The notes under the pieces: generated by a model
What the model saw: the letters and a program-made list of their open reading frames with translations, nothing else
Told to the model about the DNA's origin: nothing
Databases searched by the model: none
Position numbers and translations under genes: made by a program
Shown: piece after piece, positions 29,607-39,758 of the stretch
Numbering within the stretch: position 1 is the first letter of the stretch
Layout: each line of letters begins with the position of its first letter
From: JBBATK01 sp044228285
GTDB taxonomy: Bacteria > Bacteroidota > Ignavibacteria > Kapaibacteriales > NICIL-2
Length of the DNA stretch: 64,000 nucleotides
Reading direction: 5' to 3'
NCBI GenBank assembly: GCA_044228285.1
Contig: JBGAVD010000001.1
Location: 186,001-250,000, forward strand

Positions 29607-30710
29607 ATGAAAAACGGGAAGCTCGTCTATGCTGTGCTTAGTGCAATAGTCATGGCTATTGGCTTAGACTCATGCACGTACACACCTGTCGATCCAATCG
29701 TACCGGTTATAACAAACATCGATACGAATATCAAAGCAAACCAGGTGACCTTTACAGTCGATGTGCCTAACACAGACCTTGTGGTTATGCAACGTAAGAG
29801 TGTGCTGCTTGATGCGCAAGTGGTGATGCATAAGGACACAACATCGGCAGACTCAGCAGTTCGTAACTACGTGCTGAAGGATTCGTCCATTCTCTGGAGC
29901 ATTGTCAGTGGCAATGGCACAATCAGCGCCGCAGGCATGTACACTGCTCCATCTGTGATGACTGGCACCTCGGAAACAGTGATCGTGTCAGCGCGACCAA
30001 ATGTTGACCCACGTCTTGCAACGACCATCCACATCACCGTACGCAAACCCAACTACCAGCCAGTGGCTTACTCAACGTATTGGGTGCGCGATCACTATCC
30101 AATCGATAGTCTGACAGGTATGCGAGACGAAAGCAAGAAGTACAGCGACTCCACGGTAGTGCAATCAACCGCCTCCGTTGGTGGACGCCAAGCAACTGTC
30201 TTAGTGTGCTACCGTAATGGTCTTGCCGTTGACTCTAGCTATGTTATCAATAGTAACAACACAGTCTACCAGTATCTTCCTCTCAACGACAAGCTGTCAA
30301 TCACTGCTCTCCAATCTCAATGGATCAAAGTTATCGATCCAAATGAGCAAACATGGATTGCGTATGATACCTCCTTCACAAATCAAAGCACAAGTTTCAA
30401 CGGACAAGCCGCAGTCCTCAACGGCTCAATTCGCATTGTAAACAATTTGGAGTCTGCCGATAGCATCACGCTCAATGGCAACACCTACGATGTACAGAAA
30501 GTAACAAGCGTTTGCACGGTGAACCTCATCCTCACTGTAAACGGTATTACGGTACCTTTGCAATACACTCGAAGATCAACACAATGGGTAAGCGATAACT
30601 ACGGAACAGTGCGCTCTATCGACGAGATGGTGCAAGCGCTGAACCAAAGCTGCAATTGTTGCATTCGTACACAAACAGAGAGTGTCGCTCGAAGCTCAAG
30701 TCTTCGATAA
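29607..30710 (+). CDS. Lipoprotein with Ig-like domain, unknown function
   Basis: A 367-residue protein with a signal peptide ending in GLDSC, so Cys23 is the likely lipidation site. Residues about 45-150 read like a bacterial Ig-like domain, with the turn ILWSIVSGNGTISAAGMYTAP seen in invasin or Big-type repeats. The C-terminal half is beta-rich with a terminal CNCC cluster near 345-348. It is probably a surface or periplasmic protein. No enzyme signature is present. A long hairpin follows at 30765. Confidence 0.75.
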   Translation: MKNGKLVYAVLSAIVMAIGLDSCTYTPVDPIVPVITNIDTNIKANQVTFTVDVPNTDLVVMQRKSVLLDAQVVMHKDTTSADSAVRNYVLKDSSILWSIVSGNGTISAAGMYTAPSVMTGTSETVIVSARPNVDPRLATTIHITVRKPNYQPVAYSTYWVRDHYPIDSLTGMRDESKKYSDSTVVQSTASVGGRQATVLVCYRNGLAVDSSYVINSNNTVYQYLPLNDKLSITALQSQWIKVIDPNEQTWIAYDTSFTNQSTSFNGQAAVLNGSIRIVNNLESADSITLNGNTYDVQKVTSVCTVNLILTVNGITVPLQYTRRSTQWVSDNYGTVRSIDEMVQALNQSCNCCIRTQTESVARSSSLR

Positions 30711-30764
30711 CATTGAATAGTTCAACAACCCACATTCCGCGAAGCACTCTTCGCTCACGATATT

Positions 30765-30804
30765 CACAAACGGTCTTCTGCTCTCCTGCAGAAGACCGTT
30801 TGTG
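30765..30804 (+). terminator. Long perfect hairpin, probable terminator
   Basis: A 17-bp perfect inverted repeat (arms beginning CACAAACGG and ending CCGTTTGTG) around a 6-nt loop. It follows the lipoprotein gene. The T tract is short, so termination is likely but less certain. Confidence 0.65.
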
Positions 30805-30864
30805 TTCCACGCGAGTATCGAGTTCAGCTTGAGCCTTTCATAAAGCACATTCTAGCAGAACACG

Positions 30865-30872
30865 TATCTTTG
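30865..30872 (+). promoter_or_regulatory. Candidate -7 element ahead of the SemiSWEET gene
   Basis: TATCTTTG matches TAnnTTTG and lies 31 bp before the ATG. No good TTTG is found at the expected spacing upstream, so support is modest. Confidence 0.3.
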
Positions 30873-30903
30873 ATTTTCTCACCTGCAACTCTAGTCCACA
30901 CTC

Positions 30904-31173
30904 ATGGTCGAACTCATCGGATACATCGCAGCCTTCTTCACAACATTCGCGATGCTTCCGCAAGCCCTGCACGTCTTTCGCACCAATGAAGTGGAGCAAC
31001 TCTCTTTGCGAACCTTCTCCATGGCAACCATCGGTGCACTCATCTGGATTGTGTATGGTTTTCAAATTGACAACACTGTTATCATCCTCGCTAATGTGAT
31101 AGGTTTCTGCTTGGTTGGCTACATCTGCTGGAAAAAGCTCCGCGCAAGTACTACAGATGCGGCGAAGTTTTAG
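30904..31173 (+). CDS. SemiSWEET / PQ-loop sugar transporter
   Basis: An 89-residue membrane protein with three helices (about 2-22, 38-56 and 58-78). The PQ motif is at residues 19-20 in FFTTFAMLPQALHVFRTNEV, as in bacterial SemiSWEETs, which dimerise to carry mono- or disaccharides. The helix 2 to 3 region LSLRTFSMATIGALIWIVYG fits the family. The gene stands alone and no sugar specificity can be read. Confidence 0.9.
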   Translation: MVELIGYIAAFFTTFAMLPQALHVFRTNEVEQLSLRTFSMATIGALIWIVYGFQIDNTVIILANVIGFCLVGYICWKKLRASTTDAAKF

Positions 31174-31493
31174 TCAGGCCTCTTACTCGATTGATTCTTT
31201 CCCTTTCATCTTCATGCTCGCTGCTTCGCAGCTCGACCGCACTTCTCGAAGACCTCTCTTTCTGTGCCGCATTTCAGCGCATAAGAATCATTAGACTATC
31301 TGACGGGCTGCGTAGACCGGACCAGAACGAAGGGCGATAAATTGCTGTATTTCGATGATTGAAGGCTAGAAGCAGCCGCAGTTCATCTAATCGAGTACAT
31401 GGCTACAGGCAGAGAACAAATTTCCCTTGCAGATTGGCTCTACTACTGGTAGATTCACCCACGGCTTCCACCCACTCAACTTCTGGAGAGTGT
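31174..31493. other. Intergenic with a TTC-loop hairpin
   Basis: About 320 bases ahead of the large secreted protein. It contains the dispersed hairpin at 31220 and, further on, CCGCATTTC, which also follows the copy at 55050. No gene is supported. Confidence 0.55.
31220..31232. repeat. Intergenic hairpin, TTC-loop type
   Basis: GCTGC-TTC-GCAGC preceded by CTTCATGCTC and followed some 50 bp later by CCGCATTTC. The same blocks occur around the hairpin at 55050. Confidence 0.6.
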
Positions 31494-34400
31494 ATGTTCA
31501 GAGTTTTTGCTCTGCTTCTTATCTGTTTGTGCTCATCTGCCCTCTCTGCACAGTCATGGCAGAAGTGTACCTTGCCATCAGGGTTTAATGTGGCCGGCAC
31601 TTCGCCAACATATCTCGACGTCTTCTTCCAACCCTCTAACCCGCAGAATGGCTGGGTTTGTGGCTATGGTGGACGTGTACTACGAACCACCGATGGAGGA
31701 AATAACTGGCAAGGAGCATTGGTGCCATTTAATGGTCGCTCTGGTGGACACCTCGAGAGTGTGCATTTCCCAACATCACAAGTAGGCTATTGCTCGGGAC
31801 CCTGTGGAGTTTTCAAAAGTGTGAATGGCGGAGCTTCTTGGGTAGATCTGACACAAAACCTTCCTGACAGTACAATTATCTGGGGACTCTACTTTCTGAA
31901 TGCTGATCATGGGGTCATGGTTGGCGGTGGTTGCTCCAGCTTTCAAGGATTCTATCTGACAACGAATGGCGGCGCAACTTGGTCACGCTACAGTCTAAAC
32001 GTTGCTTCCTCTGGCTTAACTGATGTCATTCTTTACCCTAGCGGACTTGGTATTGCCGTGGGAAGCGGCAGCCTGTATAAGAGCTTGGATAGTGGACGCA
32101 CTTGGACACAGTGGCAATCAAGATTTCAAGCCATCTGGGACGAAGAACTCACCATCAGCGGCAGTAGTATTTGTGTGCCCTATGCCGGAAGTGATTGCGC
32201 AGGTGGTGGTCCAAGCGGTGGTGTACGATTCTCAAGTGACAGCGGGCAAAGCTGGGTGAGCTTTAACATCACAACACCGTTCTATGGAGCCTACCTTGTT
32301 AATCCAGCAACGGCTTGGGCATGTGGCAGTGCGCGAAATGTGTGGCGTACCACGAATTCCGGAGCAAACTGGGAGATTAAAAACTGCGGAGTCGATGGCG
32401 ATCTCGATGATGTTTGGTTTATTGACGACACCACTGGGTTTGTTGTCGGTAATGCCGTCTACCGCTATTCTGGCCAAACTCGAACCTTAAGCAAGAATAG
32501 TATTGACTTTGGAACGATGTGCTTCCCAGGAACGAAATACGATACTCTCTGGGTTCGCAATAGATCGTTTAACGGAGCCTCTGCCGCCTGGAGTCTATCA
32601 GGGAGCGATGTACAGCACTTTAGCGTGCTGCAACCAAACACCAACTTCGGTATTGCATCCTGTGATTCCACGATGATCGTTGTTCGCTTTCAGCCTCGAA
32701 CAGCTGGATCGAAGAATATAGGACTAACCGTCACTTTCAGTGACGGATCAACATTAACCGCATCAGTGAGCGCTTCTTCAGGTGGAGTGAGCACTGTTCC
32801 TGCTGATACCCTGGTGACCATGGCTTCAGTACAGTGTGGCACGCCAATACGCATGAGCGTTGGCTTCAACAACAGTGGATCTCAAACTGATCAGATTATA
32901 CAACTCAATAAGCTTAGCGGCACTGCCTTCACACCTGAGGTGAACCCTCCAATCATCATTCCTCCAGGTGGAGGTGTGGTTGGCTTTAACGTCATGCTTC
33001 CAGACACTGGTTGGCAGACTGGTCGATATCAGTTTCGTGTTGGACCGTGTATACACGACACGATCATAACGCTCAGAGCCTATGGTGTGTCGGCTATTGT
33101 GAACACTCCAGCTCAACTCAGTTTTATCTCTGAGTGCCTTGCAACACAGTATGACTCAGTAGCTGTTACGAACACTGGAAATGCTGATTTGATTATCAGC
33201 AATAACTACATAGCAAGTGGCTCATCGGAGTTTAGCATCGTTGGATGGACCACTGGCGAGCTGCTTCCGGTGACGATCAAGAAGAATCAAACAAAGTATT
33301 TACGCATCCGCTTTAGTCCGAAGAACAGTGGTGTAACAGGTGCGGTCTTGCGCTTTAGCACCAATGACTTTACCACTACCCGTGGCAATAAAACTCTGGT
33401 GGATGTTATCCTCAATGGTAAGTCGAGCGGAGTGAGCGAGTCTATTAGTGCTCAACAACTGGATTTTGGGCAGGTATGCCCAGGACAGTATCCAGTCAAA
33501 ACCCTTCGACTAAGCAACACCGGTAGCGCCGATTTCACGGTTCAGCTCTCATCTCCTCTTAGCGCTGCATTTCAATTGAATGCATCGAAGACTCTGCCAG
33601 CAGTGTTGAAGCCCGGTGATACGCTGAACTTTGTTGTGCAGTTTCTGAGCGACACAGAAGGGAAGTACATCGACTCGCTTGTGTTGGGTTTTCAGCCCTG
33701 CGACAGTGCTCGCTTAGTCATTCCTATCAGCGCAGAGCGAGTAGCTACCAAGCTGAGCATTACACCTTTGTCGATTGATACTCTGGTTCGGACAAGCACC
33801 CCATCCGTTCTCGTTTTTGATGTGACAAATACTGGTAGCGGAGATGCGGTTATTGATGCAATTGCATTAACACCGGCGCGCACGGATTGGACTATCATCT
33901 CGCAGCCTGGCTTGCCGCTTCGATTGTCTCCTGGGCAGAAAACACAGATTCGAGTTGAGTTAAAACCTCAAGGAGAGACAGAGTATCAGGGAACGCTGAC
34001 GGTTAGTGCATCAGCGATATGTTCAACCTCAGTGAACGCATCCATTCACGCGATTGCTTCTGAAACGCTGACGTCGATCTCGAAAACGCGAATGTTCTTC
34101 CCAGTACAGCGTTGCGCACCAGTTGCCGTCTTCGATACCCTCACGATCGCAAATGCGGGTGCTTCGGCAGATACTCTCTTCGTTGCGGAGATTCGACCAA
34201 GTGGCACGATGGTGTTTCAGATTGTATCAGCACCACCGTTGCCGGCACTCATCAATAAGAACGCTCCTGTACAGATCATTGTGCGTAGTCTGCAAAGCGG
34301 TCAAGGTGTCGATTCTGCCAGTCTTGTTCTGCGTTTCGCAAACTCATTCCAAGCAACAGAGGTCTTTCTGCCATTGCGTGCTGAACAACTGAGTACAGCC

Positions 34401-35753
34401 ACGACTGCTGCAGATACACTTATAGATTTTGGTGTGCATGAGCCTTGCGATGGATTGCAACGTGCTACTCTGCGTTTTAGCAATGCTGGAAACCTTGATG
34501 ATGAATTGCGATTTTCCTTTGCTTCTCATGATCCAACATTGAAGCTTGCGACACCATCTCTGCGCATAGCTGCTAATGCAAATGGAACTGTAGATCTGCT
34601 GTTCGACCCTTCATTGCAGTTCGAGCGAATCGTGAGAGATACAGTTATTGTCCAGAGTATCGTCTGCGCCAAAACCATGCGCATTGCTGTCAGTGCAGTG
34701 ATTCATGACCCTCGATTGACTGTTAGTCCTTCAAGTCTGAGTTTTGGTCAGCTTTGGAAACACGACAAACAAACACGCTGGTTGAGTATTGTCAATCACA
34801 GCACGGCCATGCGTCGAGTTGTATCGATTCGTAGCACAAATGATGCACATGCTCAACTTTCCTTCCCTGGACAACAACCACCTTTTACGCTGCAGGTAGG
34901 CGATTCCATTGGCGTGCAAGTTGACTTCACGGCAGATAGTGCTGGATCATGGAGCTCTGAACTGATCGTGGTAGAGCAAAGCTCGTGTGCCGATACTACG
35001 CTCATTGCTTGGTCAGCCCTTGTTCCTCGAGAAATGTATAGGGCTCATCTTTCGGTTGATCGTAACATCTTAGTGCGAGTTGGAGAATACATAGACTTTC
35101 ATGTCTATCTCAGCACCAACGATACAGCCCGCGAAGCCTTGTACCGAGCCGAGCCGAGCTCATTAGAGTTTGGTCTCGAGTACAACGATGAAACAATGAA
35201 TGTGATACAGATACAGGCGCTGAATAGCACCTTATCAGCAGCGCTTCCCTTTACAAAAACACCAGGCAAAGTGTCCTTTAGCATTCCCTCGAATGTGGTG
35301 CGCCAACTTGGGGCTAGTGATACGCTTCTAAGAGTTCGTGCCCAAGGTATGAAGAACATCCCAAGTCAAACGCGCATCCATCCTGTTGAGCCGAAGGCTA
35401 CGGTTAGTGCTGGAAAGGAAGTAGAGATAACAACCGAAGATGGTGACTTTGCAGTTCAGGGTTGCATGTTATGGGTGAGCATTGCCTATCGCGAAGTCCT
35501 GAGCGCACAGCTCGCAACGCAGCCAGCAGATGACCACTTGACTGTTTTGGTTCGAAGTAGCGCCAGCTCGGAATTTGATGTAGAGCTGCACTCATTGATC
35601 GGGCAAGTCGTGCACCAAGAGCATTGTGCCGTCTCGCTTTACAACGGTGAGCTTCGTATCGATACAAAGAGCATTGCCAGCGGTGAGTATGTTCTTCGTA
35701 TTCGTAACGCGGCTAATCAAGAGCAAACCATGCTGGTCATCATTCAGCACTAG
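31494..35753 (+). CDS. Large secreted propeller / ASH-repeat protein with type IX sorting domain
   Basis: This 1419-residue protein begins with a signal peptide (cleavage near ALSAQ) and GGAG seven bases before the ATG. Residues about 20-330 form a YCF48/sialidase-like beta-propeller with repeats such as VLRTTDGGNNW, LYKSLDSGRTW and VWRTTNSGANW. Residues about 335-1210 hold repeated choice-of-anchor-D (ASH-like) Ig domains, seen as LDFGQVCPGQ, LRLSNTGSADFTV and IDFGVHEPCDG. The last 75 residues, ending MLVIIQH, form a type IX sorting domain. It is likely a surface adhesin or structural protein; ligand unknown. Confidence 0.9.
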   Translation: MFRVFALLLICLCSSALSAQSWQKCTLPSGFNVAGTSPTYLDVFFQPSNPQNGWVCGYGGRVLRTTDGGNNWQGALVPFNGRSGGHLESVHFPTSQVGYCSGPCGVFKSVNGGASWVDLTQNLPDSTIIWGLYFLNADHGVMVGGGCSSFQGFYLTTNGGATWSRYSLNVASSGLTDVILYPSGLGIAVGSGSLYKSLDSGRTWTQWQSRFQAIWDEELTISGSSICVPYAGSDCAGGGPSGGVRFSSDSGQSWVSFNITTPFYGAYLVNPATAWACGSARNVWRTTNSGANWEIKNCGVDGDLDDVWFIDDTTGFVVGNAVYRYSGQTRTLSKNSIDFGTMCFPGTKYDTLWVRNRSFNGASAAWSLSGSDVQHFSVLQPNTNFGIASCDSTMIVVRFQPRTAGSKNIGLTVTFSDGSTLTASVSASSGGVSTVPADTLVTMASVQCGTPIRMSVGFNNSGSQTDQIIQLNKLSGTAFTPEVNPPIIIPPGGGVVGFNVMLPDTGWQTGRYQFRVGPCIHDTIITLRAYGVSAIVNTPAQLSFISECLATQYDSVAVTNTGNADLIISNNYIASGSSEFSIVGWTTGELLPVTIKKNQTKYLRIRFSPKNSGVTGAVLRFSTNDFTTTRGNKTLVDVILNGKSSGVSESISAQQLDFGQVCPGQYPVKTLRLSNTGSADFTVQLSSPLSAAFQLNASKTLPAVLKPGDTLNFVVQFLSDTEGKYIDSLVLGFQPCDSARLVIPISAERVATKLSITPLSIDTLVRTSTPSVLVFDVTNTGSGDAVIDAIALTPARTDWTIISQPGLPLRLSPGQKTQIRVELKPQGETEYQGTLTVSASAICSTSVNASIHAIASETLTSISKTRMFFPVQRCAPVAVFDTLTIANAGASADTLFVAEIRPSGTMVFQIVSAPPLPALINKNAPVQIIVRSLQSGQGVDSASLVLRFANSFQATEVFLPLRAEQLSTATTAADTLIDFGVHEPCDGLQRATLRFSNAGNLDDELRFSFASHDPTLKLATPSLRIAANANGTVDLLFDPSLQFERIVRDTVIVQSIVCAKTMRIAVSAVIHDPRLTVSPSSLSFGQLWKHDKQTRWLSIVNHSTAMRRVVSIRSTNDAHAQLSFPGQQPPFTLQVGDSIGVQVDFTADSAGSWSSELIVVEQSSCADTTLIAWSALVPREMYRAHLSVDRNILVRVGEYIDFHVYLSTNDTAREALYRAEPSSLEFGLEYNDETMNVIQIQALNSTLSAALPFTKTPGKVSFSIPSNVVRQLGASDTLLRVRAQGMKNIPSQTRIHPVEPKATVSAGKEVEITTEDGDFAVQGCMLWVSIAYREVLSAQLATQPADDHLTVLVRSSASSEFDVELHSLIGQVVHQEHCAVSLYNGELRIDTKSIASGEYVLRIRNAANQEQTMLVIIQH

Positions 35754-35957
35754 AGTGTCCAATAGTGTGCCTCTGAAGAAACCATGATCTACGGCATCGA
35801 ACACCAACATGGTAGAGCCCCTTTCGTATTGCATCTTAGGTACCCAGCGTCGCGGCTTCGGGATATCCATTCTTGCTGAAGCTTAGGAACTAAAAGCGAA
35901 GGACTATCGTCAGTGCACGCACAGTCTCGTACTTTTGTACGATTCGAACACGTTCCC

Positions 35958-36896
35958 ATGAAGAGTTTTATAGCCATTGATGGTGGTGGTTCTACCACGC
36001 GTTGCGCCATCGCAGATGAAACATCTATAGTTTGTACACTCGACGCTGCAACAGCAAAACCACTTGTTGTTGGAGTGCAACAGTCTGCGCGCATCCTCTT
36101 CGATACAATTCTACAGATTTGTGCCGTTTCTGATATTCCTTTTGCTCGCTTGCGCGGTGTAGCTATCGGTATGTCTGGCGTCTGGGAAGCAACAGAAGTC
36201 AAAGAACTAACAGACCAACTCTATGCCATCGCGAACGCTCAGATGTACGCGTTGCCACGTTTGGTTATAACAAGCGATGTTGATATTGCCCATCGAGGTG
36301 CTTTTGCCGATAAACCTGGAATTCTCGTTATCGCAGGTACGGGATCTATTGCGGTGTGTCGGGATCCAGAAGGACAATTACACCGTGTTGGAGGATATGG
36401 TCCAATGATTGGTGACGAGGGCAGCGGATCATGGATAGGACAGCGCGCATTGTCACATGTACTGCGTTGTTGCGACGGACGTTCACGTCCCGGACACCTT
36501 TTCAGCTACGTTGCTGAGTACTTACACCTAAACCTGCCTGATCAGGCGCGCGACTTGGCAATGCTCATGCATCATCAGCATCTGCAAAGCGCAGACCTCG
36601 CACCATTGGTATTTCGGGCTGCTGTCGAACGCGATCGAGATGCTATTGAGATTCTGCATGAGGCATCCATTGCACTGGTTGAGCTTGCCGATGCGCTTGC
36701 GCGCAATGTTGGTCTACGGAATGCGCCCGTTTGTTTTCGTGGTGGTATAGCAGAGCAAGCATCTATGCAACGCAGGCTTTTGCGTCGAATGGACGAAGTC
36801 ATTGGCTTGCGCTGGGTCGACTGCACTGGTACCGCCCTAGACGGAGCGATGGAAATGGCTCGAGCACTTGACGTGAAGAAAGTGAAAGCAGCGTAG
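35958..36896 (+). CDS. BadF/BadG-type ATPase, N-acetylglucosamine kinase-like
   Basis: A 312-residue ASKHA-fold kinase. The phosphate-1 loop is FIAIDGGGSTTRCAIAD, the central part has SDVDIAHRGAF and VIAGTGSIAVC, then GGYGPMIGDEGSGSWIGQRAL and the C-terminal FRGGIAEQ. This is the pattern of N-acetylglucosamine and N-acetylmuramic acid kinases rather than the iron-sulfur-linked benzoyl-CoA reductase activators, since no cysteine cluster is seen. A role in cell-wall sugar salvage is likely. The ATG at 35958 was chosen over a GTG 15 codons upstream because the family starts at this point. Confidence 0.88.
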   Translation: MKSFIAIDGGGSTTRCAIADETSIVCTLDAATAKPLVVGVQQSARILFDTILQICAVSDIPFARLRGVAIGMSGVWEATEVKELTDQLYAIANAQMYALPRLVITSDVDIAHRGAFADKPGILVIAGTGSIAVCRDPEGQLHRVGGYGPMIGDEGSGSWIGQRALSHVLRCCDGRSRPGHLFSYVAEYLHLNLPDQARDLAMLMHHQHLQSADLAPLVFRAAVERDRDAIEILHEASIALVELADALARNVGLRNAPVCFRGGIAEQASMQRRLLRRMDEVIGLRWVDCTGTALDGAMEMARALDVKKVKAA

Positions 36897-36948
36897 TGCA
36901 TGCTAGCGCAAACAAAAAACACTCAGCCTAGCACATGATCGAAGCTGG

Positions 36949-37728
36949 CTAGTGAACTTCCATAAGCGGGTTCAACATGCGATCTCGCTCATCACCCTTA
37001 TAGTAGATATGTTCGAGAAACAGTCCTGAGGGTGAAGCCGTAAAGCGCCGTGTTTCATCGGATTCCACGCGAAGAAAGCGGTCAACATCTTTCTCATTGA
37101 AGTTTCGTCTTCCAACTTCCACCAGCGTGCCGACGATTTGGCGAACCATGTTCCAGAGAAAGTGAGAGGCGGTCAATCGAATCAGGATTAGGTCGCCAAC
37201 CTTCTCGAGTCGCACTTCCTCCATAAGAACCTTAGTCGACTTCTCATTCGGATCATCGCGAGTGAACGAGCGAAAATCATTCATGCCCTCAAAGAGCTCT
37301 GCACTTCGCTGCATGGATGCGAGGTCTAAGCTGTCTTTTACCCACCACACAAAGCGCTTAGCAAAGGCGGAACGTCTTGTTGAAATTTGATAGAGATACG
37401 AACGCGCTACCGCGTCGTGTCTGGCATGAAAGCGAGCGTCAGCTTTCTGCACGTCTAACACATTTACATCTGCTGGCAGCTCATCATTTAATTTCATGCG
37501 CATCACATGAGGAGCAAGCTTGGTTTGAACATCCAAGTGTGCTACCTGAGCTAGTGCATGTACTCCCGCATCGGTTCTACCTGAACCCATCAGTTCAAAG
37601 TCATCGCGATCAAACACCGTACGTGCAGCTCCGATGAGTTCGCCTTGAACGGTTCGTGCATTTTTCTGTACTTGCCAGCCACTGTAGCGAGTACCTTCAT
37701 ATTCGAGTGTCAGTTTAAAACGTGCCAT
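36949..37728 (-). CDS. truA: tRNA pseudouridine(38-40) synthase
   Basis: The 259-residue TruA converts uridine 38-40 of the anticodon stem to pseudouridine. The catalytic aspartate is Asp53 in GSGRTDAGVHA. HARHDAVARSYLYQI, DFRSFTRDD and SHFLWNMVRQIVGTLVEVG are further family segments. Length is normal. It lies last in a minus-strand row after the MetH half and cytidine deaminase, 160 bp from the former with a hairpin between them. Confidence 0.97.
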   Translation of the reverse strand: MARFKLTLEYEGTRYSGWQVQKNARTVQGELIGAARTVFDRDDFELMGSGRTDAGVHALAQVAHLDVQTKLAPHVMRMKLNDELPADVNVLDVQKADARFHARHDAVARSYLYQISTRRSAFAKRFVWWVKDSLDLASMQRSAELFEGMNDFRSFTRDDPNEKSTKVLMEEVRLEKVGDLILIRLTASHFLWNMVRQIVGTLVEVGRRNFNEKDVDRFLRVESDETRRFTASPSGLFLEHIYYKGDERDRMLNPLMEVH

Positions 37729-37840
37729 AGAGTTCGAGGTGCTTTGTCGTGCAGCAGCTGAGTTATGAGAACGAAGACGTTGGAGCTACTGTAGCGCAAA
37801 GCTTCGATGCTGCTGGGTGTTTTGGAAATTGCTGAAGCTG

Positions 37841-37875
37841 CGCAACATGGTGTTGCGAAGCAACGCCATGATGCG
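37841..37875. repeat. Long intergenic hairpin, GAA/TTC-loop type
   Basis: CATGGTGTTGC-GAA-GCAACGCCATG pairs over 11 bp (one G-T), with four more outer pairs (CGCA/TGCG) after one mismatch. It lies between the split metH and truA and lacks a T tract. Confidence 0.6.
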
Positions 37876-37889
37876 CGAGAATCAAAAGG

Positions 37890-39758
37890 TCACTTGACGT
37901 TGAAATAGCGTGCTTCTTGGTGGTGACACACGATTGCACTTGTTGACTGTTCAGGGACAAGTTGAAACTCCTCTGTGAGACTGATGTCGATGCGCTCAGG
38001 TCGTAGTAGTTCGAAGAGTTTTACCTGGTCTTCTAAGTGCGGACAAGCAGGGTAGCCAAAGCTATAGCGTGATCCCTGATAGCCTTGAGAAAAGAGCGCT
38101 CGAAGATCGGCGGCGTCTTTATTGCCAATTCCCAATTCTGCGCGCACAATCTTGTGCCAGTACTCTGCCAGTGCTTCAGCACATTCAACACTTAATCCGT
38201 GGAAGTAGAGATAGTCGCGAAACTCACCTTTAGAAAATAGTTCGTGTGCGTAGCTGCTGGCTTTAGCGCCAACAGTGACGATTTGGAAACTCACGACATC
38301 ATATTCTTCACTTTCTAGAGGACGAAAGAAATCAGATAAACAAAGATGTCGCCCATCGAGTTGTCGAGGGAAGTGGAAGCGCTGCCACTCTTCTACATCT
38401 TGATCGCGGATTGATTCTGGTTGAACATGCTGCCAAGTGCTATGCAAGTTTTCGTCGAGTTTGGATTTGTACACCACCAAGTCATTGCCATCTGCCTTGC
38501 AAGGAAAGTATCCATACACAAGAGCTGGTTTAAGCAGTGCTTCACGTTTGCACTGCAGCTTCAATGCATTGAGAGCCGGATAGGCTTCAGACTTCATGAT
38601 TGCGGCATATTCCTCTTCCGTGCGCTTGCCTCGCTTGAACTGCCATTGTCCACGAAGCAGTGCTACTTCATTGATATACTCAAATACTTTATCGATCGAA
38701 ACTTCATCAACAATCTTCGATCCAAAGAACGGAGGCTTGGGAACCGCTTCATTTCGACGAACATCCGAGCTGATTTCCAGAATACGTTGGTGTGATCCGT
38801 CATCGTGAACGCGAACCTCATGGTGGATCTCTTGTACGGGAGCTTCCAACCGTTCGAGACGGTCGGCAACTTCAAGAGCCATGTTCGCTGGACGCTGGGC
38901 AGCCTCATATACATCGCGGGCGGCTCGCTCTTCAGTTGAAAGTAGATCGCCGTCCGACATTTTCGCCTCCATTCCAAGTAGAGACTCTTCAGCTAGTCGA
39001 TGTCGTGTTGCACTGGTTCCACCAACAACAAGTTCTTGCATAAAGTGCAAGCCGTCGAAAGCGTCCTGGGCGTAAGCCAAGGTTGAGCTATAGATTTGGC
39101 GCAGGTCTTTTTCTACAAAGCGACGATTTAGTGCCGCGCCACCAAGCACAACAGGTACTGTTAAGCCTCGCGCCTGCATCTGTTCGAGATTCTCTTTCAT
39201 GATCGCCGTCGACTTCACCAGCAAACCACTCATGCCCAAGGCATCGGCTCGGTGTTCTTCAACTGCGTGAAGCATTGTTTCTAACGGTACTTTTATCCCA
39301 AGGTTGATAACGCGATATCCGTTGTTAGAGAGGATGATATCGACCAGGTTCTTTCCAATATCGTGCACATCGCCCTTGACAGTTGCAAGGACCATGGTGC
39401 CTTTGCCCGAGGCGTCTTCGACCTTTTCCATAAAGGGCTCGAGGATGGCAACAGCACTCTTCATGGTTTCCGCCGACTGCAGAACGAAGGGCAATTGCAT
39501 TTGTCCAGAACCAAAGAGCTCGCCCACAACTTTCATTCCGTCCAGAAGAAAGTTGTTGATGATGTCGAGTGCTGAATAGGTCGCCAGAGCCTTCGCGAGG
39601 TCGGCTTCTAGACCTAAGCGATCGCCGTTAATAATACGCTGTTTTAAAGTCTCTTCAATGGTCAACTGCTCCGTCTGCTGAACAGCAGTTGCCTGCTGGG
39701 CATCGGCATAGTATGCCATGAGTTCATGCAGAGGGTCATATACACAACGACGTTCCAT
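37890..39758 (-). CDS. metH: C-terminal half of B12-dependent methionine synthase (split MetH)
   Basis: The 622-residue protein carries only the cobalamin and reactivation modules of MetH. Residues about 30-120 are the helical cap. Residues about 120-255 bind cobalamin, with DVHDIG (axial His132) and later SGLLVKST and VVLGGAALN. Residues about 330-622 form the AdoMet-binding activation domain, with RYSFGYPACPHLEDQ starting at 564 and SAIVCHHQEARYF at the end. The homocysteine and methyltetrahydrofolate domains are absent, and cytidine deaminase lies directly upstream, so this is a real split and not a nearby frameshift. The missing half should be encoded elsewhere. GGAAG supports the ATG at 39758. 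Confidence 0.93.
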   Translation of the reverse strand: MERRCVYDPLHELMAYYADAQQATAVQQTEQLTIEETLKQRIINGDRLGLEADLAKALATYSALDIINNFLLDGMKVVGELFGSGQMQLPFVLQSAETMKSAVAILEPFMEKVEDASGKGTMVLATVKGDVHDIGKNLVDIILSNNGYRVINLGIKVPLETMLHAVEEHRADALGMSGLLVKSTAIMKENLEQMQARGLTVPVVLGGAALNRRFVEKDLRQIYSSTLAYAQDAFDGLHFMQELVVGGTSATRHRLAEESLLGMEAKMSDGDLLSTEERAARDVYEAAQRPANMALEVADRLERLEAPVQEIHHEVRVHDDGSHQRILEISSDVRRNEAVPKPPFFGSKIVDEVSIDKVFEYINEVALLRGQWQFKRGKRTEEEYAAIMKSEAYPALNALKLQCKREALLKPALVYGYFPCKADGNDLVVYKSKLDENLHSTWQHVQPESIRDQDVEEWQRFHFPRQLDGRHLCLSDFFRPLESEEYDVVSFQIVTVGAKASSYAHELFSKGEFRDYLYFHGLSVECAEALAEYWHKIVRAELGIGNKDAADLRALFSQGYQGSRYSFGYPACPHLEDQVKLFELLRPERIDISLTEEFQLVPEQSTSAIVCHHQEARYFNVK

